64,000 nt of DNA from Astur gentilis (GCF_929443795.1 NC_064899.1:15339501-15403500), one strand, 5' to 3'; shown: positions 24,701 through 39,040, counted from the stretch's first letter. Numbers and translations are program-made. The notes: a model not told the origin generated them from the sequence alone.

Positions 24701-27299
24701 CCCATGAAATGAAACTTTATTGGTTTCTCATTTTACGTAACAGTGATGTTAAAAGAATTTGTTGTCATGCAGAAAACAACTGCATCAGGTTGGGTTTTAC
24801 GTTACCCACACTGTCCAGTAACTATTAGATTGAGTCTTTCTCTTATGCTACTTCTCTGCCTAATGCCTTGGTCCTCAGAGATGCCTTTCCAGACTGAACC
24901 CATGAAGTAGCTATACAGCACTGATTGACAGAGTGCTGTTAAACAAGCAGTTTCATTTGTTCAGCGTGTTTTGGTTGGATTGCTCAGCTGTAATGATCCT
25001 CTTGACGTAATGCTATGGTTCTTAAAAACCACAATTGACTGCCACAGCAGCACTGCTATGCTAACATGATGACCATTACTGTGAAGAATTCTCCATTAAT
25101 TTACACTCAGAAACAATCACAGGTTTCACTGTAGGCTTCTTATAATGCCACACCAGATCTCTGACCTTGTTCCCGTCCAAGTTTGAAGTATATTTGGTTT
25201 CAGCCTACAGCAACTTTTTAGCTTTGGTTGCCAAGAGCCACATTACAGCTCCATTAAGAGGTGTTTTCTCAGATATCATTAAGGGTTAATACAACTCTAT
25301 TGCAGAAGGTAAAGCTGACTTAAAACAGTATGTTTTATTCATTAGGCTATGATGCATTCAAATTTTTTTCATAATAACAAAAAGAATGGGGCAGACTGGG
25401 AAGCCTTATTGAAAACTGCTGTTTACTTCCAGGCACACTATAAAGCAGAACGCCACTGTTACTACATGTAGAAGATGCAGGAGACTCTCTAAGCAAAACT
25501 GAGATCTAAAAACAGTAGATATAGTCCTAACAATCTGTGAAGTGAAACATGAATGCTCTTGCAGTACTACAAAAACAAATGCACACACGCACACAAATAA
25601 CCAACTGCAAAAGATACAAATATTTTTGTGGAGAAAGTGATCCTACTTCTATAAAGGTCACTGGGGATATACATGGTGGCGGCAGCAGATAATGCAACAA
25701 CAATACCTGTGGTACAATAACTATAACTGGCTTGCACACCTATTAAAAACTTGGGTGATATTCAGCTAATAGCTCAGTGTTGCCCATGGTTTCAACGGAT
25801 GCCAGATAACAGCAATGAACAAGAGATTGGTGAAGCAACACACAGTTCTCCCCATTCTTCAAAGCATCTGCCACCCAAAAGGTGATGCAACAGCCTGGGC
25901 ATCGTTAGGAATACCCACCTGTGTGGACATGACCCATGCGACAGTCATTCTACAGCAGATAACAAACAAAACAAATTTCTCTTATACACGCATCATCACA
26001 AGGTGAGCAAGCATTTGTCAGGATTCACTCTTTCGGAGTTATATATAACCTGTGCCATCTTCCCTATTCTACATCAAAGCTTACTGAAAAGGTGTGCAGA
26101 ACTAGCTAACTTTCTTGTGTATTGGAACAAACAGTTATGCTTTCTGCATACATAAGGAACAATATTTTTCTTCTTTGCAGAAGTGCAAAAATAGACTCCA
26201 AGTGATCTTTCAGGGAATTGCCTAATACGAGGGAGGCACCCTTCAAACCCATTTTTAGAAAACAAAAGCATGGCTGTGATTACTTTCCTCACATGGTGAG
26301 AATGACATACACTCTTCTTCATTTTCTACGTATTTTTTTTGGAACATGACTCTTCGTTCCCAGTTTAGCCTTTAACTAACTGCTTCCTAAGTGACAAATG
26401 GCATGCTATGGGGAGAGGAGCTTTACATTAGACGAAAATTCTCAGCCAACTTCACCCTTCCCTGCCTGGCTATATTTACAGCCACATCTTACATTACTGA
26501 GTCTTGAACAAGCACAAAGTGCCTGCAGAAATGCTGCTGATTCAGAACTCTTCACCTACAGCGAGATAGCTTGTTACACCCACTTCAACCAGGGCTAGGT
26601 CGCCATGCAAGACAGAGAGCAGGGTAGCAGCAAACCTCTGTTATAATTCTTGTTAGGGCTTTGGGAATTAAGGTTTTTAAAAAAATTTTATTTAAAAGAA
26701 CAAGACATTAAAAAGCAAAAGCTCTTCCCTCACCCACAGGAAAAGACATTCAAATCATATGTAGTGTTATTACTCACTTGAATCAACTATAATGTTCCAA
26801 TATGTCCTTCCCTAACTGAAATGTCATCTATACTACATACTTCATAAGTGAGCATAACAAGTGAGAGGAATTTTTGTCCAGCACTATGGAAAATGTGACC
26901 GAGATTAAAAAGTAAGGAATGAAATTCTGACACCCCTTCCTGAGCTGAGCACTGGCAAAATGCTGCAACTTCCAGGGACATTGCTATTCCATCTAAATAC
27001 CAGATTGTAAAGGTATGAGTGATGATTGATGTTTCCTCACCAGCTTAAAAGATTCTGCAGTGAGGATGCAATGAGAGGTTTCTGTGATGGAGCAAGTAAA
27101 AGTGACATAAAATGCTTTAAGTCCCTCTGGCAAGCGAGAGAGACAACAGCCAGATGCTACACCCTCTGAAGGGAGGCATGGGAGTATAACTAGTATTGGA
27201 GGTAGAGTATGTTATTTTGTCCTTTCTTCCTTCCCATCATAAGCAGCCATGGTCTACTCTGCTACAGGTATCTAGAGCTACAGAGGATTCAGGAAATCA

Positions 27300-27347
27300 A
27301 ATATTCTATATTTAATAGTCTGTATTTAATATTCTATATTCTATAAC
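27300..27347 (+). repeat. AT-rich tandem-like repeat (TATTCTATA / TATTTAATA words)
   Basis: The words ATATTCTATA and TATTTAATA alternate imperfectly for about 48 bases, then return to mixed sequence. This is a small low-complexity repeat. Confidence 0.7.
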
Positions 27348-28239
27348 TATTTCTGCTGAATGGATTATCTCCCCTGCACAGTATAAGGCAGCTGAACTCC
27401 TGCACAGCACAGATGCTAAATGCTTGCTGGAAACTTGGAACAGAACAACACCGAAGGATGAAGGTTACCTTACCAGCTCTAATACCTGTTGCCATTAGAA
27501 TTATCAGTATAGTAGTTTATGATTAACTCTCAGACAATATTGAAAGCCAGAAAATATTTGAGTGGATAACTGAAGTTCTAAATAAGCAAATGAGAAAGCA
27601 AAACCACACAAGGAATTACAAGCCAAAACAAGGCTGAAGATGGTAAGTCTGTACTGAGGATGTAAAGTTTTTACTCTTTCACCTTCTGAGTCTGGCGTAA
27701 TGGAGTATTTTTAAAAATATTAAAATACCCAACAAGTGCATTTATATGGCTATTTATAAGGTTTAAAAACACACCAAAACCCACCCTCATAACAAATCAT
27801 ATGGGCACAGTATTCTATTAATTCCATTACAGTCATATTGTGAAACAAGTCGTCTCTTAAAACGTTAGAAAACAACATTCACACATTACGTGAAATGTGT
27901 GATACTTGGCTCTTTGAATTAAGAGATGTAAAATTATTTCAGTTGCATCTACTTATAAATCATTTCTTTGTTTTTAAAAGCATGCATAAGTAATACACTT
28001 CATAGAGCTAACATTTGTTTTCTTAGTTGAGAGAACTATCTGAATCAACTGGGAAGTTTAGTCCTTTGAAGGGATGACTAATTTCACGACATGACTGAAA
28101 CGTATGCTACAGGATCCCTAATGAACAGAGGAAAGAGGGTGGACTATGAATTTTTTTTTTTAGACATCACATCTCTAAGAACACCAAGGACTGATAAATA
28201 ATCTTTTTCTTTTCAATAACTTGCCCTATGTGCATTTGC

Positions 28240-29350
28240 AGTGGGCGACCTGAGGAAGTAGTTTACATGGAAGGGGGATCTTGGAGCTTCCAGGCAAACA
28301 GCATCTGTAAGGCAAGTTTGCTAAATGTGGCATCACTCAGAGAGCTCTGTGATGCTGTAGAGGTTTGATGCTTGTGATCTGTGGACGAGGAACCAACACG
28401 TCCTGTGCACGCTTCGGATACTCCCAGGAAGCAGCCAGGTGATCCTGCCTGTTACAAGCAGCAGAGGAAAGACTCATGCTGGAGCCCAGGGAGGAAGGGA
28501 AGCAGTCACTGTAAGGCCACAAGTCATGATGCCAGAAGAGGACCACATTTTGAGCACTGACAGAGAAGCGATCTGTGAAATGAAAAAAAACTGGGGCAAA
28601 CTGCTGCAGCTCTAATAGGGCAGATGAACATGTTTGTGCACTGGTGGCACAAGGGGTTGCACTGATGGTAAGTCCAGCAGGACTGACTGACTGAACTGTG
28701 AATGCTCTAGCTCCATCTACACTGGGCATGACAGTTATTCAGCACCAGCTGGCAGGAACAAAGGGGGAGAACACTGCCAACAGATGGAAGAAAGGAACAA
28801 GATCCTGCAGTGTTCGTGGTCCTGTTCATCAAGCTGGAAGCCAGCTGGAAGAGTGACAAGATCTCCGGTCCTTGAATTTCCTTATTAGAACTGACTCAGC
28901 TTGGGTGAGATCTCAATTTGCCTCACGGCTTATGAACCTCATAAGGCAACTTGCAGGGCCATGAAGTCTCAAAGCAAGGCCAGGAAGAAAAAATCCATTC
29001 TTGGGATGCATCTCGGCAGACCAAGACTCACTCCAACGTAGGAGGATGCAAGGTCACTTAAGAAAACACCAACCTTGTCATCTTGGTAATCAGCATGAAC
29101 ACATCTGAGAATGAGCCTGCAGGAGGTACCTCTGGCAAGGGAATGGCATTTGAGCAGAGACCTAATGTCAGATACACAGCAGGAGTGAGGAGGAGAGAAC
29201 TGCTCCTCGACTACAAGAAACGTGTGAAAAGGAATAGAAACTGAAAGATCACAGAAGAAAAATGAAAGCAGAATGAAAACAGGAGTCCCCCTGCCCCCAA
29301 ACCCTAGGTCCAGCCCACAGCACTTGAGAGGAACTCTGATGCCCATCACA
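28240..29350. other. GC-richer island with open minus-strand frames, unidentified
   Basis: About 1.1 kb of more balanced composition than its surroundings. Two minus-strand frames are open, 130 codons at 28337-28729 and 126 codons at 28969-29349. A good plus-strand donor-like GGTAAGT sits at about 28677-28683. I recognise neither product, and between them the frames are interrupted. Candidates are a non-coding RNA exon, an old transposon or a composition effect. Confidence 0.3.
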
Positions 29351-32300
29351 GCAATTTTGCTTTGTATAAACTACATCTGTTTATTATTATAGTTACCAAC
29401 GGGACATTGCTGGGGAATATTTCCCATGGGTGATTGCACTTTTAATAGTACATATAACAGAATATCTAGAATGCCAAGTTTTGTAATGACCACAACAAAC
29501 ATTTTATGTAAAAAAACAAAGAGTAAAAAATAGTCATCCAAAATGCCTGTAACTCTGCTAACACTGTCCTGCAAACATCCACACACCACAGGCAACATAT
29601 CAGTGAGAAAGCTTCAAGTTTGGAATGAAACAACATTGATGGGAGAAAATCAATGAAAAATATGTCCTCCTCCTTTTTTTCCCCTTCACTGCTTTGGATG
29701 TACACATTGTCAGGCCTTTGAGCTTTGTTTAATTATTTTGTGCAAGGGACTGGAATCCTCTTAAGTATTTATGTGTGCATGTGAGAGTGTGAACAAAGGG
29801 CGGAATGCAGTAGCTACACAAACAAGTTAATAGGACTTTTAAACTACTGAACTATTCCTCAGCTTCTACTGTTTCAATTTCTCATTCCTTACAATTCAGT
29901 AAATCCAATACCAAACCATTAAGCAATTCTGTATCTGCTTCAATAAACAACATTTGATTAATGATAAGAATGACATGGGATGGTATTACCAAGATGACCC
30001 ACGTAGTGCAATGTATTTTATCCATCTTACTGGAATAAAATATTGTTTTACTAAGAACAGCACTGTCTAGCAATGGTAGACCCTCAGAGTGGAAATTCGA
30101 GGATGCCATTACTGTATTTGTGACCTGTGTGAAGGCTGCATAGATCTGCTGTTTTTTATCTCCCCCAAGTGGTCAAGTGAGTTCGTAAGTCTGCCTTAGG
30201 GAAGCACTTCCTCCCTCTCTAGAGCATCTTCTACAGTGTCAGATGAAAAGGCTAGCGGTAGACCAGGAAAACTTTAAAGCTGAACAAAAATTCATTAAGA
30301 AGGTAGAAAGCACAGGAAACACCCAGTGTCAAAAGTAACCCAATTAATTCACATATTCACACATAAACCCCCTAAATTTAATTCCTAACTCCCTTCCCAG
30401 CATAAAAGTGACTAAACTACACCTTGAAATAGTACTCACGTTTCACAGTTTACAAGTGGGTTTAATCACCTTGGTACAGATTTACTAATAATTTATAATC
30501 TAATTTGTCTTTGAAATAACTAATATTTCAAGCATCTGACATCAGAGGTATCTGAACTCATATAATCTTATTGCAGTTAATAGCCTCAAACCATTCAATT
30601 GTAATCTATCACTACTTCTCAAACAGGACTGATTACAGTTACTTTCCATTTCTCTTTAATGTCTCTTGTAAATTGTAGTAAATAAGCAGGTAGACTTCAC
30701 CCTTTTAGTTATATGTATGTTTAAAAAGTGGTGAAAAGGGTATGGAAAAAGAGGAGGAAATCCTCTTTGTTATTTTAGCTATACTCTAAATCTGTTACAA
30801 ACAGTAATGTGGCTGCAGGCCAGTTTAGACAGGATATAAACGACTGTCCTCCACTTTGCTCTTTTCTCCAATCATTAAAGTTTACTTAATATTCATGAAA
30901 AATACTTTATATCGCTGGAAGCTAAAAGCCTCTCTTTATTCACAGAACAATTACACCTCTGGCTGTATCATAAATTACCTACATTGTCAGGACAACATAC
31001 TTATAACCTTATCTGGAGGACCAATCCTAGATATGAGAGAAGAGATTTGTTCTCATGCCTAATAATTAGTAAAAATCCTTTGTTGTTTATTTAAGCTCTA
31101 AAGAGCAATTTTATTTATGGTTGTCAAATATTACCAGAATCACTAGGAAATCTTTCAAAGTCAGATAAAAATTTGAAATAGGGAACTTCCACTGGTGTTT
31201 GTGCTTACTGCTCACACACACTGAATTTCCCAAGAGATATGTATGCAATTCTGTGATTGATCTTCCCAGAGAAGGTCTAGCTGGAGGCAGCTGGCTTGGG
31301 CTGGGAAAAAGCAGTCACCAAACACGCATCTTTCTCATTATGACAGGCAAAGGTGGCATTGAAGGTGATATTAAAACACTTTTCTTGCCTTGTCAAAGCT
31401 GGCCCTGCAACTGGGATGAAACATGCACAGCTTTCCACAAACTGAAGTTCAGAAGTACATCTTAACTTCTTCCATTGGAAAAAACAAACCCAAGCAAGAA
31501 AAACCAAGCAGAGTTTTGTAGAAACAACTTCTGAATTACAACTTTGGCTACAGGTGTAACCTTATGGATCCACTACTGTTTTATGCCTACAACTTTACTG
31601 TTTATTTCTTATGGCAAGTGCTGGATTCTACAACAGGTAAGACTAAGGAGCTGTTTTAGTCCAATTCCCACTCTTGCCCTGCAAAAATTTTCAGAAAAAT
31701 TCATGATGTTGATTGAAATTCCAGTGTTTATCTATCCCAAAGCAGTATTTTCTCCCACAAAGTAAGAGCAAGATACTTCCTAGATCCAGTAGGGAATATA
31801 GTTAAAACCCATAAATAAAAACATGCCTTTGATTTAAAAAATATTTCAAATATTTTGATCTTAAGAAATAAGGCTAAAACAAATAAGCTTAAAATCTGAA
31901 AGCTGACACAGATAGAAATCTCTGCTAAGTACTATTTAAATGTCACTTTCTACACCAAAATTAATCTGTAGCTCATATACCAGAGAACAGTCAAATGATT
32001 ACTTTTAAAGATGGAACAATGGAAATTACAGGTTTGACAAGCATATACCATGATCAAATTAAACACTGCTTTTCTGCTTTGCACAGTTTACAGTTACAGA
32101 ATTTACTTTTTAAACAATATTGACATTTGGAATTTGTTTATATCAAAATATGCAACATTATTCCTGCTCAAGTTCCCTAGCTCTTTGTGTATCTATACAA
32201 TAACATCCTTAGTTCGTTGTAGTAGTAGTTGTAAATTTTCTTTGTAACCAGTTTCTGTGTAAAAGAATTGAGTGCTCAGATAAAAGAACAAAATAAAAAA

Positions 32301-35300
32301 TAAAGTCCTTTACGCACTATTGTTAAGAGTAGCTTTTAGTTCCGTAAACTAAATAAGTCACTGATGATGCTTGTTAATATGGTAGTAGAAAATAGTATTA
32401 GCACTAGCAATTCAGGACAGGTTTGCAGGGATTTCCAACCTATGTCAACTGCCCTTCCCGGCCTTCAACCTTAAGAAAACCAAATTTGAACAGCAATGGT
32501 CAAATACCACCAAAGAGAACAACCACTGGATCTCACTTTGTTCTCATTGCTCATAAGCTGAGTAACAGCTGCCCTTTGTGTTTGTCCTTTTGTGTACCAG
32601 ATACACAAAAGAAAGACAGACCTATTTCTTAACCAGCTGCTATGCACTGAACAGAGGACTTTGTGCCCACCATATAATGAATATTGGGCCACGGAATTGG
32701 CTGCACAAACAGTAAGCTGGGTAAGTGGCTTTTTAATATTATTATATTGCGCATTTCTCCTACATAAGTTTTACAATGTATCTGTATACTCACTGTGTAT
32801 AACTTAAAAGCTGTGCAATATAATAAGGAAAAATGCCACTTACCTGACTTTCCATAATTTGGTCTACAAGAATTCAGAGTCTCACTAGTATGCTAAATAT
32901 TGGGATGTCATAGGAGAGCAAAGAGTCAGTCTTTTGACAACGAAGAATGTCATGTAGCCTAAAAAAAAATTACAAAGGGTTTTTGCTTCTCTAAAGGAAA
33001 AAACAGAGTATATTAATTTTTCTGTTAAGCCAATTATTTAAGTTTTCCTTCCAATGAAAAAGAGGGTGTTTATGCCACTTTCTGCCACTTCACATACCAT
33101 TTCTATATACCTTCAAAAGAGATCCATTAATTTTTCCTAAATGTTTTTCCTAAACATTAATTCTCTGTTGATAAATAAATATATCTCCAATACATACACC
33201 ACTTTTTAATCTACTTAAACCATGTTCAGGGGCAGGAACAAGGGTAGGAAAGTTGGAGTAATTTCATAGCCAGACACAGAAAATTAGCCAATAACCAAAA
33301 TAACTGTTTCTAAAACTACAGAAAATTTACTGCAGCTTTGTAACTGTTTAAGTGTTCAATCAGGCTCATATAGTAAGAACAAAAACACCCCTGGATTTAG
33401 AGAATGCACCAGGCCTGCAGGTGTCTTGACACAACATAAGTAAAATTAATGAAAACATGACTTATAAAGGGCAGGACAAAAAAAAAAACCAAAACCCTAA
33501 CAAAAGCAAACAGAACCAAAAAACCTTACCAAATTCCAGAACACCGAATTGCAGTGTGCTATCAATAAAATTTATACATAAAATTTTGTTTTAAAAAATA
33601 AAAGTCACTTACCCTTTACATACATACAATACAAAGAGATTTACTGAAATACTGATATATAAAATAACAGTAAGCACTCTAAGATCCTCTTAGTGCAAGG
33701 AAAGCTGAATTTGTGGTAAAAAGTACGTTCAATTTTCTGCCGAGTTATAACATACTTTACTTATATTGAATAATCAGGCTAGACAGATAACTAATGCCCA
33801 AGTCTACAGCATCCTTTGATAAGGTGTGAAGAAACCTTGGCTATGGAGGCACAGTTCAGCCACCTTCTGACTGAGGTCAACTGAAAGCCAGCTTCACACA
33901 TGAGATCAATAAGAAAATGAATAAAATTTCTAGCCTGACATTATCTGTGCTATGCTGATTGTAAGACACTGTCGATTCTTCCAAAATAACAATATCATTT
34001 ACAATGCTTTAATTTCCTTCTTACTCTCAGTATCTCCAATTCAAATAAACAGACCTCTATCATGTAAAACGGGGTTAGTTGTTTTTTGGGGCAGATTATA
34101 GCAATATATTTTCTTCTGACATTACATAGTATTCCAGTTTAACATTTCTCAACTCCTGCATGAAGTTCAGTCTTGCAAATATACGTGCCAGAGAAATAAC
34201 AAAGGCTGAACTTTAGGTTCATATACAACTCTACACAAATTCACAACAGAATTAAGAATAAAATATTGTTCAGTATTAAACAACCAGAAAACCCCCATTG
34301 TGCCTCTGTAATGTCTGGCCAAAATCCTTCTGCATTTGGTGCTTTTCAGCAATAATCAGGAAATTCATTACCAATGCTCACAAGTTTTTAGAATAATTTG
34401 CTAGATGTCTGTTGGTTATTAGGGTTTCCATCCCCAGAAGCTTAATGGCAGCAGAACTCAAAACTGAGGAAGGACAAAACAAACTTGAATTTCTTGACAG
34501 ATTACACAGGAACTAAACCAAACTCTTTAGGACCCTTGAGAACAAATTAAAAACTCACATGAACTTTAAATCCAAACCACTGTAAGCTCTCTAAAGCAAA
34601 GCTGAAAATCTAAAAGCCATTTCCTAAAAGAAAAATATACTCCCAGCACCCAACACCAAAAAGCGTCTTCACATTAAAGCGAGCCTTAAACCATCTTTGT
34701 CATACATGCAACTGAAGAATTACCTGTTTTAAAAAGGGAGAATCCAAGACAACAGGTAAAGATAAAAAGGATAAATGATGTTCTACACTGCCAAAGTTTG
34801 TGGCAGAACCAGCATTAAAAGGTGGGTTTTCTAAACTTCTGTTCCTTGAAAATAAACACTTGAATATCTCACAGGCTTTTCAAGTTTCTTAGATAGCCAA
34901 AAAAGAACACGAATAACTATACACCACTTTCCAACTCAGCTATAGGGTAAAGGCATTACATTGTTTTGCCCTTGCAAAGTTTCACTGTCTAAATGTTTTC
35001 TTTCACCTCAGGAGAGACCTTCTTTCCAGTGTCATGTTCTTCACATTCGTTCTTTAGCCATGGCATTGCTCTCCATCCATCCTCTTTTTGGTGACTACCA
35101 TTTAGTATAGGTTACTGCAGAAACATCTATAATCAATCTAAAGTTGTGTCACAGGAACATGGTCCTTACATGTGGGTTTCAATCTTTCAAATGAAAAGAC
35201 TATGCCAACAACTATTTGTACCACAGGGAAAAAATCTCAAATTGCTTATTAAGAGGCATGTTATAACAGCACCTTTTTGTTGCCTTCTCGTAACTGCTCA

Positions 35301-35560
35301 GAGACAGTTTTGAAAGAAATGATGTGTTCCCATGAGAAAGGGCTATACAGCAAATACATAACTCTCTCTTACGATGCCTTTGAAAATTCTGAGGAAAAGA
35401 ATGCATTATATGCCTTCACCATTGGTTTCCAAGACTTCTGATGAAAAGAAAGTCTGAGTTTAGCTAATGGTTACAACAATCAAATACTAGTACTAATAAT
35501 TTGTAAAGGTCTTATAAAAAAAACCAAAACACACACCAAAACCAACAGTGAAAACATAAA
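29351..35560. other. Plain AT-rich intron-like DNA
   Basis: No exon or mobile element was recognised. Only short A/T runs and AT-rich low-complexity patches (for example near 33471-33540 and 33590) are present. Confidence 0.6.
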
Positions 35561-35636
35561 CCCCCCCCCCCAACACATATTTTAGATAGAAAAGATCATC
35601 TGAACCTTCCATAATACTCTTACCCCCCACCCCCCC
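35561..35636 (+). repeat. Two C-runs (C11, and C6-A-C7)
   Basis: Eleven C at 35561-35571, then a second C-rich block at 35623-35636 made of six C, one A and seven C. The minus strand is correspondingly G-run rich. The second block falls just short of a strict four-run quadruplex pattern on its own. Confidence 0.85.
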
Positions 35637-35689
35637 AATCTATCATGAAATCACTAAACACTGCAGGACTATTAAGTATTTTGGACTTA

Positions 35690-36090
35690 TGGTTCTAGGT
35701 CTCAATGAGGCTGCAAGGTGAAGCTGTCATGAAGGGGGATTTCCTTTCTCCCTCTGACATGGTCCCTGTGGGAACCACAAGTTCATCTCAGGGAGTTAAG
35801 GAAGAGCAGTCCATCTGCAAAACACAAGGTGGTACTGGCATCCTTTTCATCCTTCCCACCTCTGCATGGTACAGGACTTCTGCATCCCATGCCTAAGGCT
35901 GGGATACAGACACCCTCCCTGGCTCCGACTGTTGAGTAACTCCTTGCTCCTCCTCCTCTCCAGAGAAGTGCTGAAGAAGGCAAGTGCCGGACCAGGACAG
36001 AAGTACAGCCTCCTGCAGGGCAGGGAAGCAGAAACATTGTCAAGGTGGGATGAGCAGCACGCTGAATTGTGTAGAGTCACTGCCTTGTAA
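35690..36090. other. GC-richer patch with overlapping open frames, unidentified
   Basis: About 400 bases of clearly higher GC than the flanks, immediately right of the C-runs. Minus frames of 86 and 77 codons and plus frames of 63 and 74 codons overlap, which is the signature of balanced composition and not of one gene. No protein or repeat family was recognised. Confidence 0.3.
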
Positions 36091-36792
36091 CTTTGGTATT
36101 ATTCAGTGTCACATAAAGTTGGAATTGGTTTGCAGCCTATCTTGGTAGTCTTACCTTCTGCTACGTAACCGTAAGCTTCTTGCATTTTAGTTCAGTTAGT
36201 ACTGAATGGTAGAAACAAGCCAAAATAACTGTGTGTTGATATCTACAGCATAGGAAGACAGTCTGCTAAAAAGAACACGTTAAATGTTCCTTGAAACCAG
36301 AGGTTTAGTGCATTTTTGTACTTACTACAACAGCAACAAAATGCTTAATTCTAAATATATAGTATCACAATCCAAACAAATATTTGAAAATCATTTTTCC
36401 ATTCCTGCCATCCCAAAATCTCCTGATGCTTTCATGACCACAGATAAACAATGATAGTTAATTTTCAAACAGGCCAATACCTCCAAAACCTGAATCTCAG
36501 CTTAAAACCCAGTGGAAAACTTTTGCAATACACATTTCTAAAAATGGGCTAATATATCAGCATACTACAGCACAGATTTTTACTAAGGGTGTGAGTTTTT
36601 CTCAATGGGATATTGGAAACAGCATTTCAGCATCATTTTAGTCACAGTCTCCTGAACATGATAATAAAAGAACAGGAACATTAATGCAAGAAAAGTCATC
36701 AACTCCTCCTCTTCTCAGGTTTTCTGGCACTTGAAGCATGTTGTTACCTTACTTGATCCAAAACCAATACAAATGTGACCTGGAGACACAGA

Positions 36793-36832
36793 CTGGCAGA
36801 ACAGCCAGCTGGCTGGCAGAACAGCCAGTTGG
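36793..36832 (+). repeat. Tandem duplication of a 20-bp unit
   Basis: CTGGCAGAACAGCCAGCTGG is followed directly by the same unit with one change (C to T near its end). The near identity points to a recent local duplication. Confidence 0.9.
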
Positions 36833-37850
36833 ATCAGGGCAGATGTGGCTACACATTTCAGGATTTACAGCCCTGCCTATTACAGACACCTTCTTTTGAC
36901 CACAAGATGCTGCTCTACTTTTCTTTTTCTTTCAAAATTTGGATTGAAGGATAATAAGGTTTAAGATTACAGTTTAAAATCATCTGGAGGTGGATGAGCA
37001 CATACATGGAGCACCCAAAAGAAAGGAGAGCACGGCACAGTACCTAAGTAAGGACAGACTACCCAGAGCCATTTAGGATATAAGCAGAATTGCAATAGCA
37101 ACTCCAGTGGAGGTAAAACCTCCACAAGCAGTCTTCTTCATGATGAGTATTGAGCACAAAAAAAGCACGCAAAATGTTTACAGCTTTGTTTGCTTTTTAC
37201 CTTCTGATGGATCCTGGGATTAACAATCATGCCATGTACCAAAGGTAAAAGTACAGTTGATCATAGGATGTGGGACTTGATAGTCTTCCCATATTTGCCC
37301 CAAACCCTAGCATTTCCAAATCAGAAATATCTGCAATTGATTCTTTCAATATAGAATTATTTCCAGAACAGATATTGCTTAAATGGATCTCAGTAGCAGA
37401 ATTCACATTGTCCCTCTCAATGTGATTTCTACCAATGGTCTCGCTTAACTAATACTACAAAACAGAAAACAAATAGAAATCTGAAATGCCCCCATCATTA
37501 TTCTGAAGAAATGGCACCGAAAGATTCTTTATGTTAAATCAGGAGATCAAGCTCGCAGTTCTTCCAAAAATTTTAGATGAGACTAGGAAGTACTTCATGT
37601 GTTATACTACAAAAGCATTCTGACCTGATGAGTTCACAGCAGTAAGCTGTTCAACACCTTTCTTAAGAGATAGAGAGTAGCAAAGAGAGGAACACTTATA
37701 AGTAAGTGTAACAATACCATGCATTAAAATGTCAGGTTGAATCACCAAGTCTTTCTAATACCACATTCAAATCTACTCAATTCTTACTTTCTGTGCAAGG
37801 AAAAGAGATGAAACTTTCTATTACTTACCACAATGAGGGACATTCTGCCT

Positions 37851-37869
37851 AAAATAAATAAATAAATAA
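37851..37869 (+). repeat. AAAT microsatellite
   Basis: Four to five AAAT/ATAA units in a row before GCTAAATT. Simple repeat. Confidence 0.85.
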
Positions 37870-37941
37870 GCTAAATTTTTGTCTCCATATTTCAAAAACG
37901 CCCAGATATTAACTTCAGTGAGTTTGCTTAACTATTGCATC

Positions 37942-37979
37942 CATATCCCACGTTGGGATATCCCATATCCCACATTGTG
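37942..37979 (+). repeat. 22-bp direct repeat containing a perfect hairpin
   Basis: CATATCCCAC at 37942-37951 recurs at 37964-37973. The first copy is part of ATATCCCA-CGT-TGGGATAT (37943-37961), perfect 8-bp arms with a 3-base loop. The hairpin may have promoted the duplication. Confidence 0.8.
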
Positions 37980-39040
37980 TAGTTTGATGTGTGATCGTAA
38001 TAGCTAGGGTAAAATTGTCATGTGGAATTGAAATTTTTTGCAAGAATGGCAGGGTTTTAAAATGTATCTAGGCTAATAAGTGTTAAATATATGCCATTTG
38101 CCAGATTCAAAAGCAGACTGTTTCACAAATACTATTACAATTCGTACAGCATTTCAGAAGCTTTAGGCTAATAGCAATTCATACATGTAAACTGCCAAGA
38201 ATTGGCAAGAATGCTAAGTTTTATTTTTGCTGCTTTACCACAATCCTTTAGAGAGACTTACCACTACTTCACAGCTGAGATCTACAGGAGAACTAAGGGA
38301 AAGGTCATCTCAACCACAGGAGTTTTTCTCTAAATAACTCCAGCCAGATTATTAGTTTAGTTGAAAAAAATCACGCTACTCAAAGGGCTATCTGATTATT
38401 CACTGATGTTTCTCATTTAATACACAAAAAAGTATTATAAATCAAACCTGGATTTTGGAAGACTTCATGTCTCTATGACTGAAAGTCAAGTTTGGAAAAC
38501 AAATTCCAGATCCTACCATCGTGTGATGTAGATTCTGATCTTTTCAAAGCACAGTCTAACTACTAATTATAGCAGGAACTCTCACACACAAATGCTTCAT
38601 TATTTAATTACAAAGCAACAACCTGATTATGTCTCACAATGATTCAGAGCAATGTTAACCTATCTCAGAAACTGCAAGCTCAAACCACAGCAGGCTTTGG
38701 AATCAAGCTTTTTGAAGTGTGTCAGGTCAGTAACATAATTTCATCTTAGAACCATTCTGCTTTAAAGTAGCTGCGTTGCATCTCTGGTGCTGGAAATTAG
38801 TTCCCTCTGGCAGCAGCAGGAAATATAAATTAAAACGTGTATGTTGTAAGTAAAAAGCAATGAGCAGTTATTGATCAGGAGTGACCTCCCTCCACATGGC
38901 TGCATGTTGGCTGGGAGAAACTCCACACACTGCAGAAGTGATGGTTTTTATCACTGAAGTTTATCAAGTGTGGTGGCACTGCGGTACATATCCTACCAGC
39001 ACTAGATGATGCATGGCTAAGAGTAGACATCAAGAGCAAC

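Larger units (their letters stand above)
20546..28239. other. Plain AT-rich intron-like DNA
   Basis: No exon or transposon was recognised. The stretch contains a 15-T run at 21749-21763, an A-rich run near 22004-22021, T/A runs at about 24251-24280 and a short AT-rich repeat cluster near 27300-27347. The scattered open frames overlap on both strands. Confidence 0.6.
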
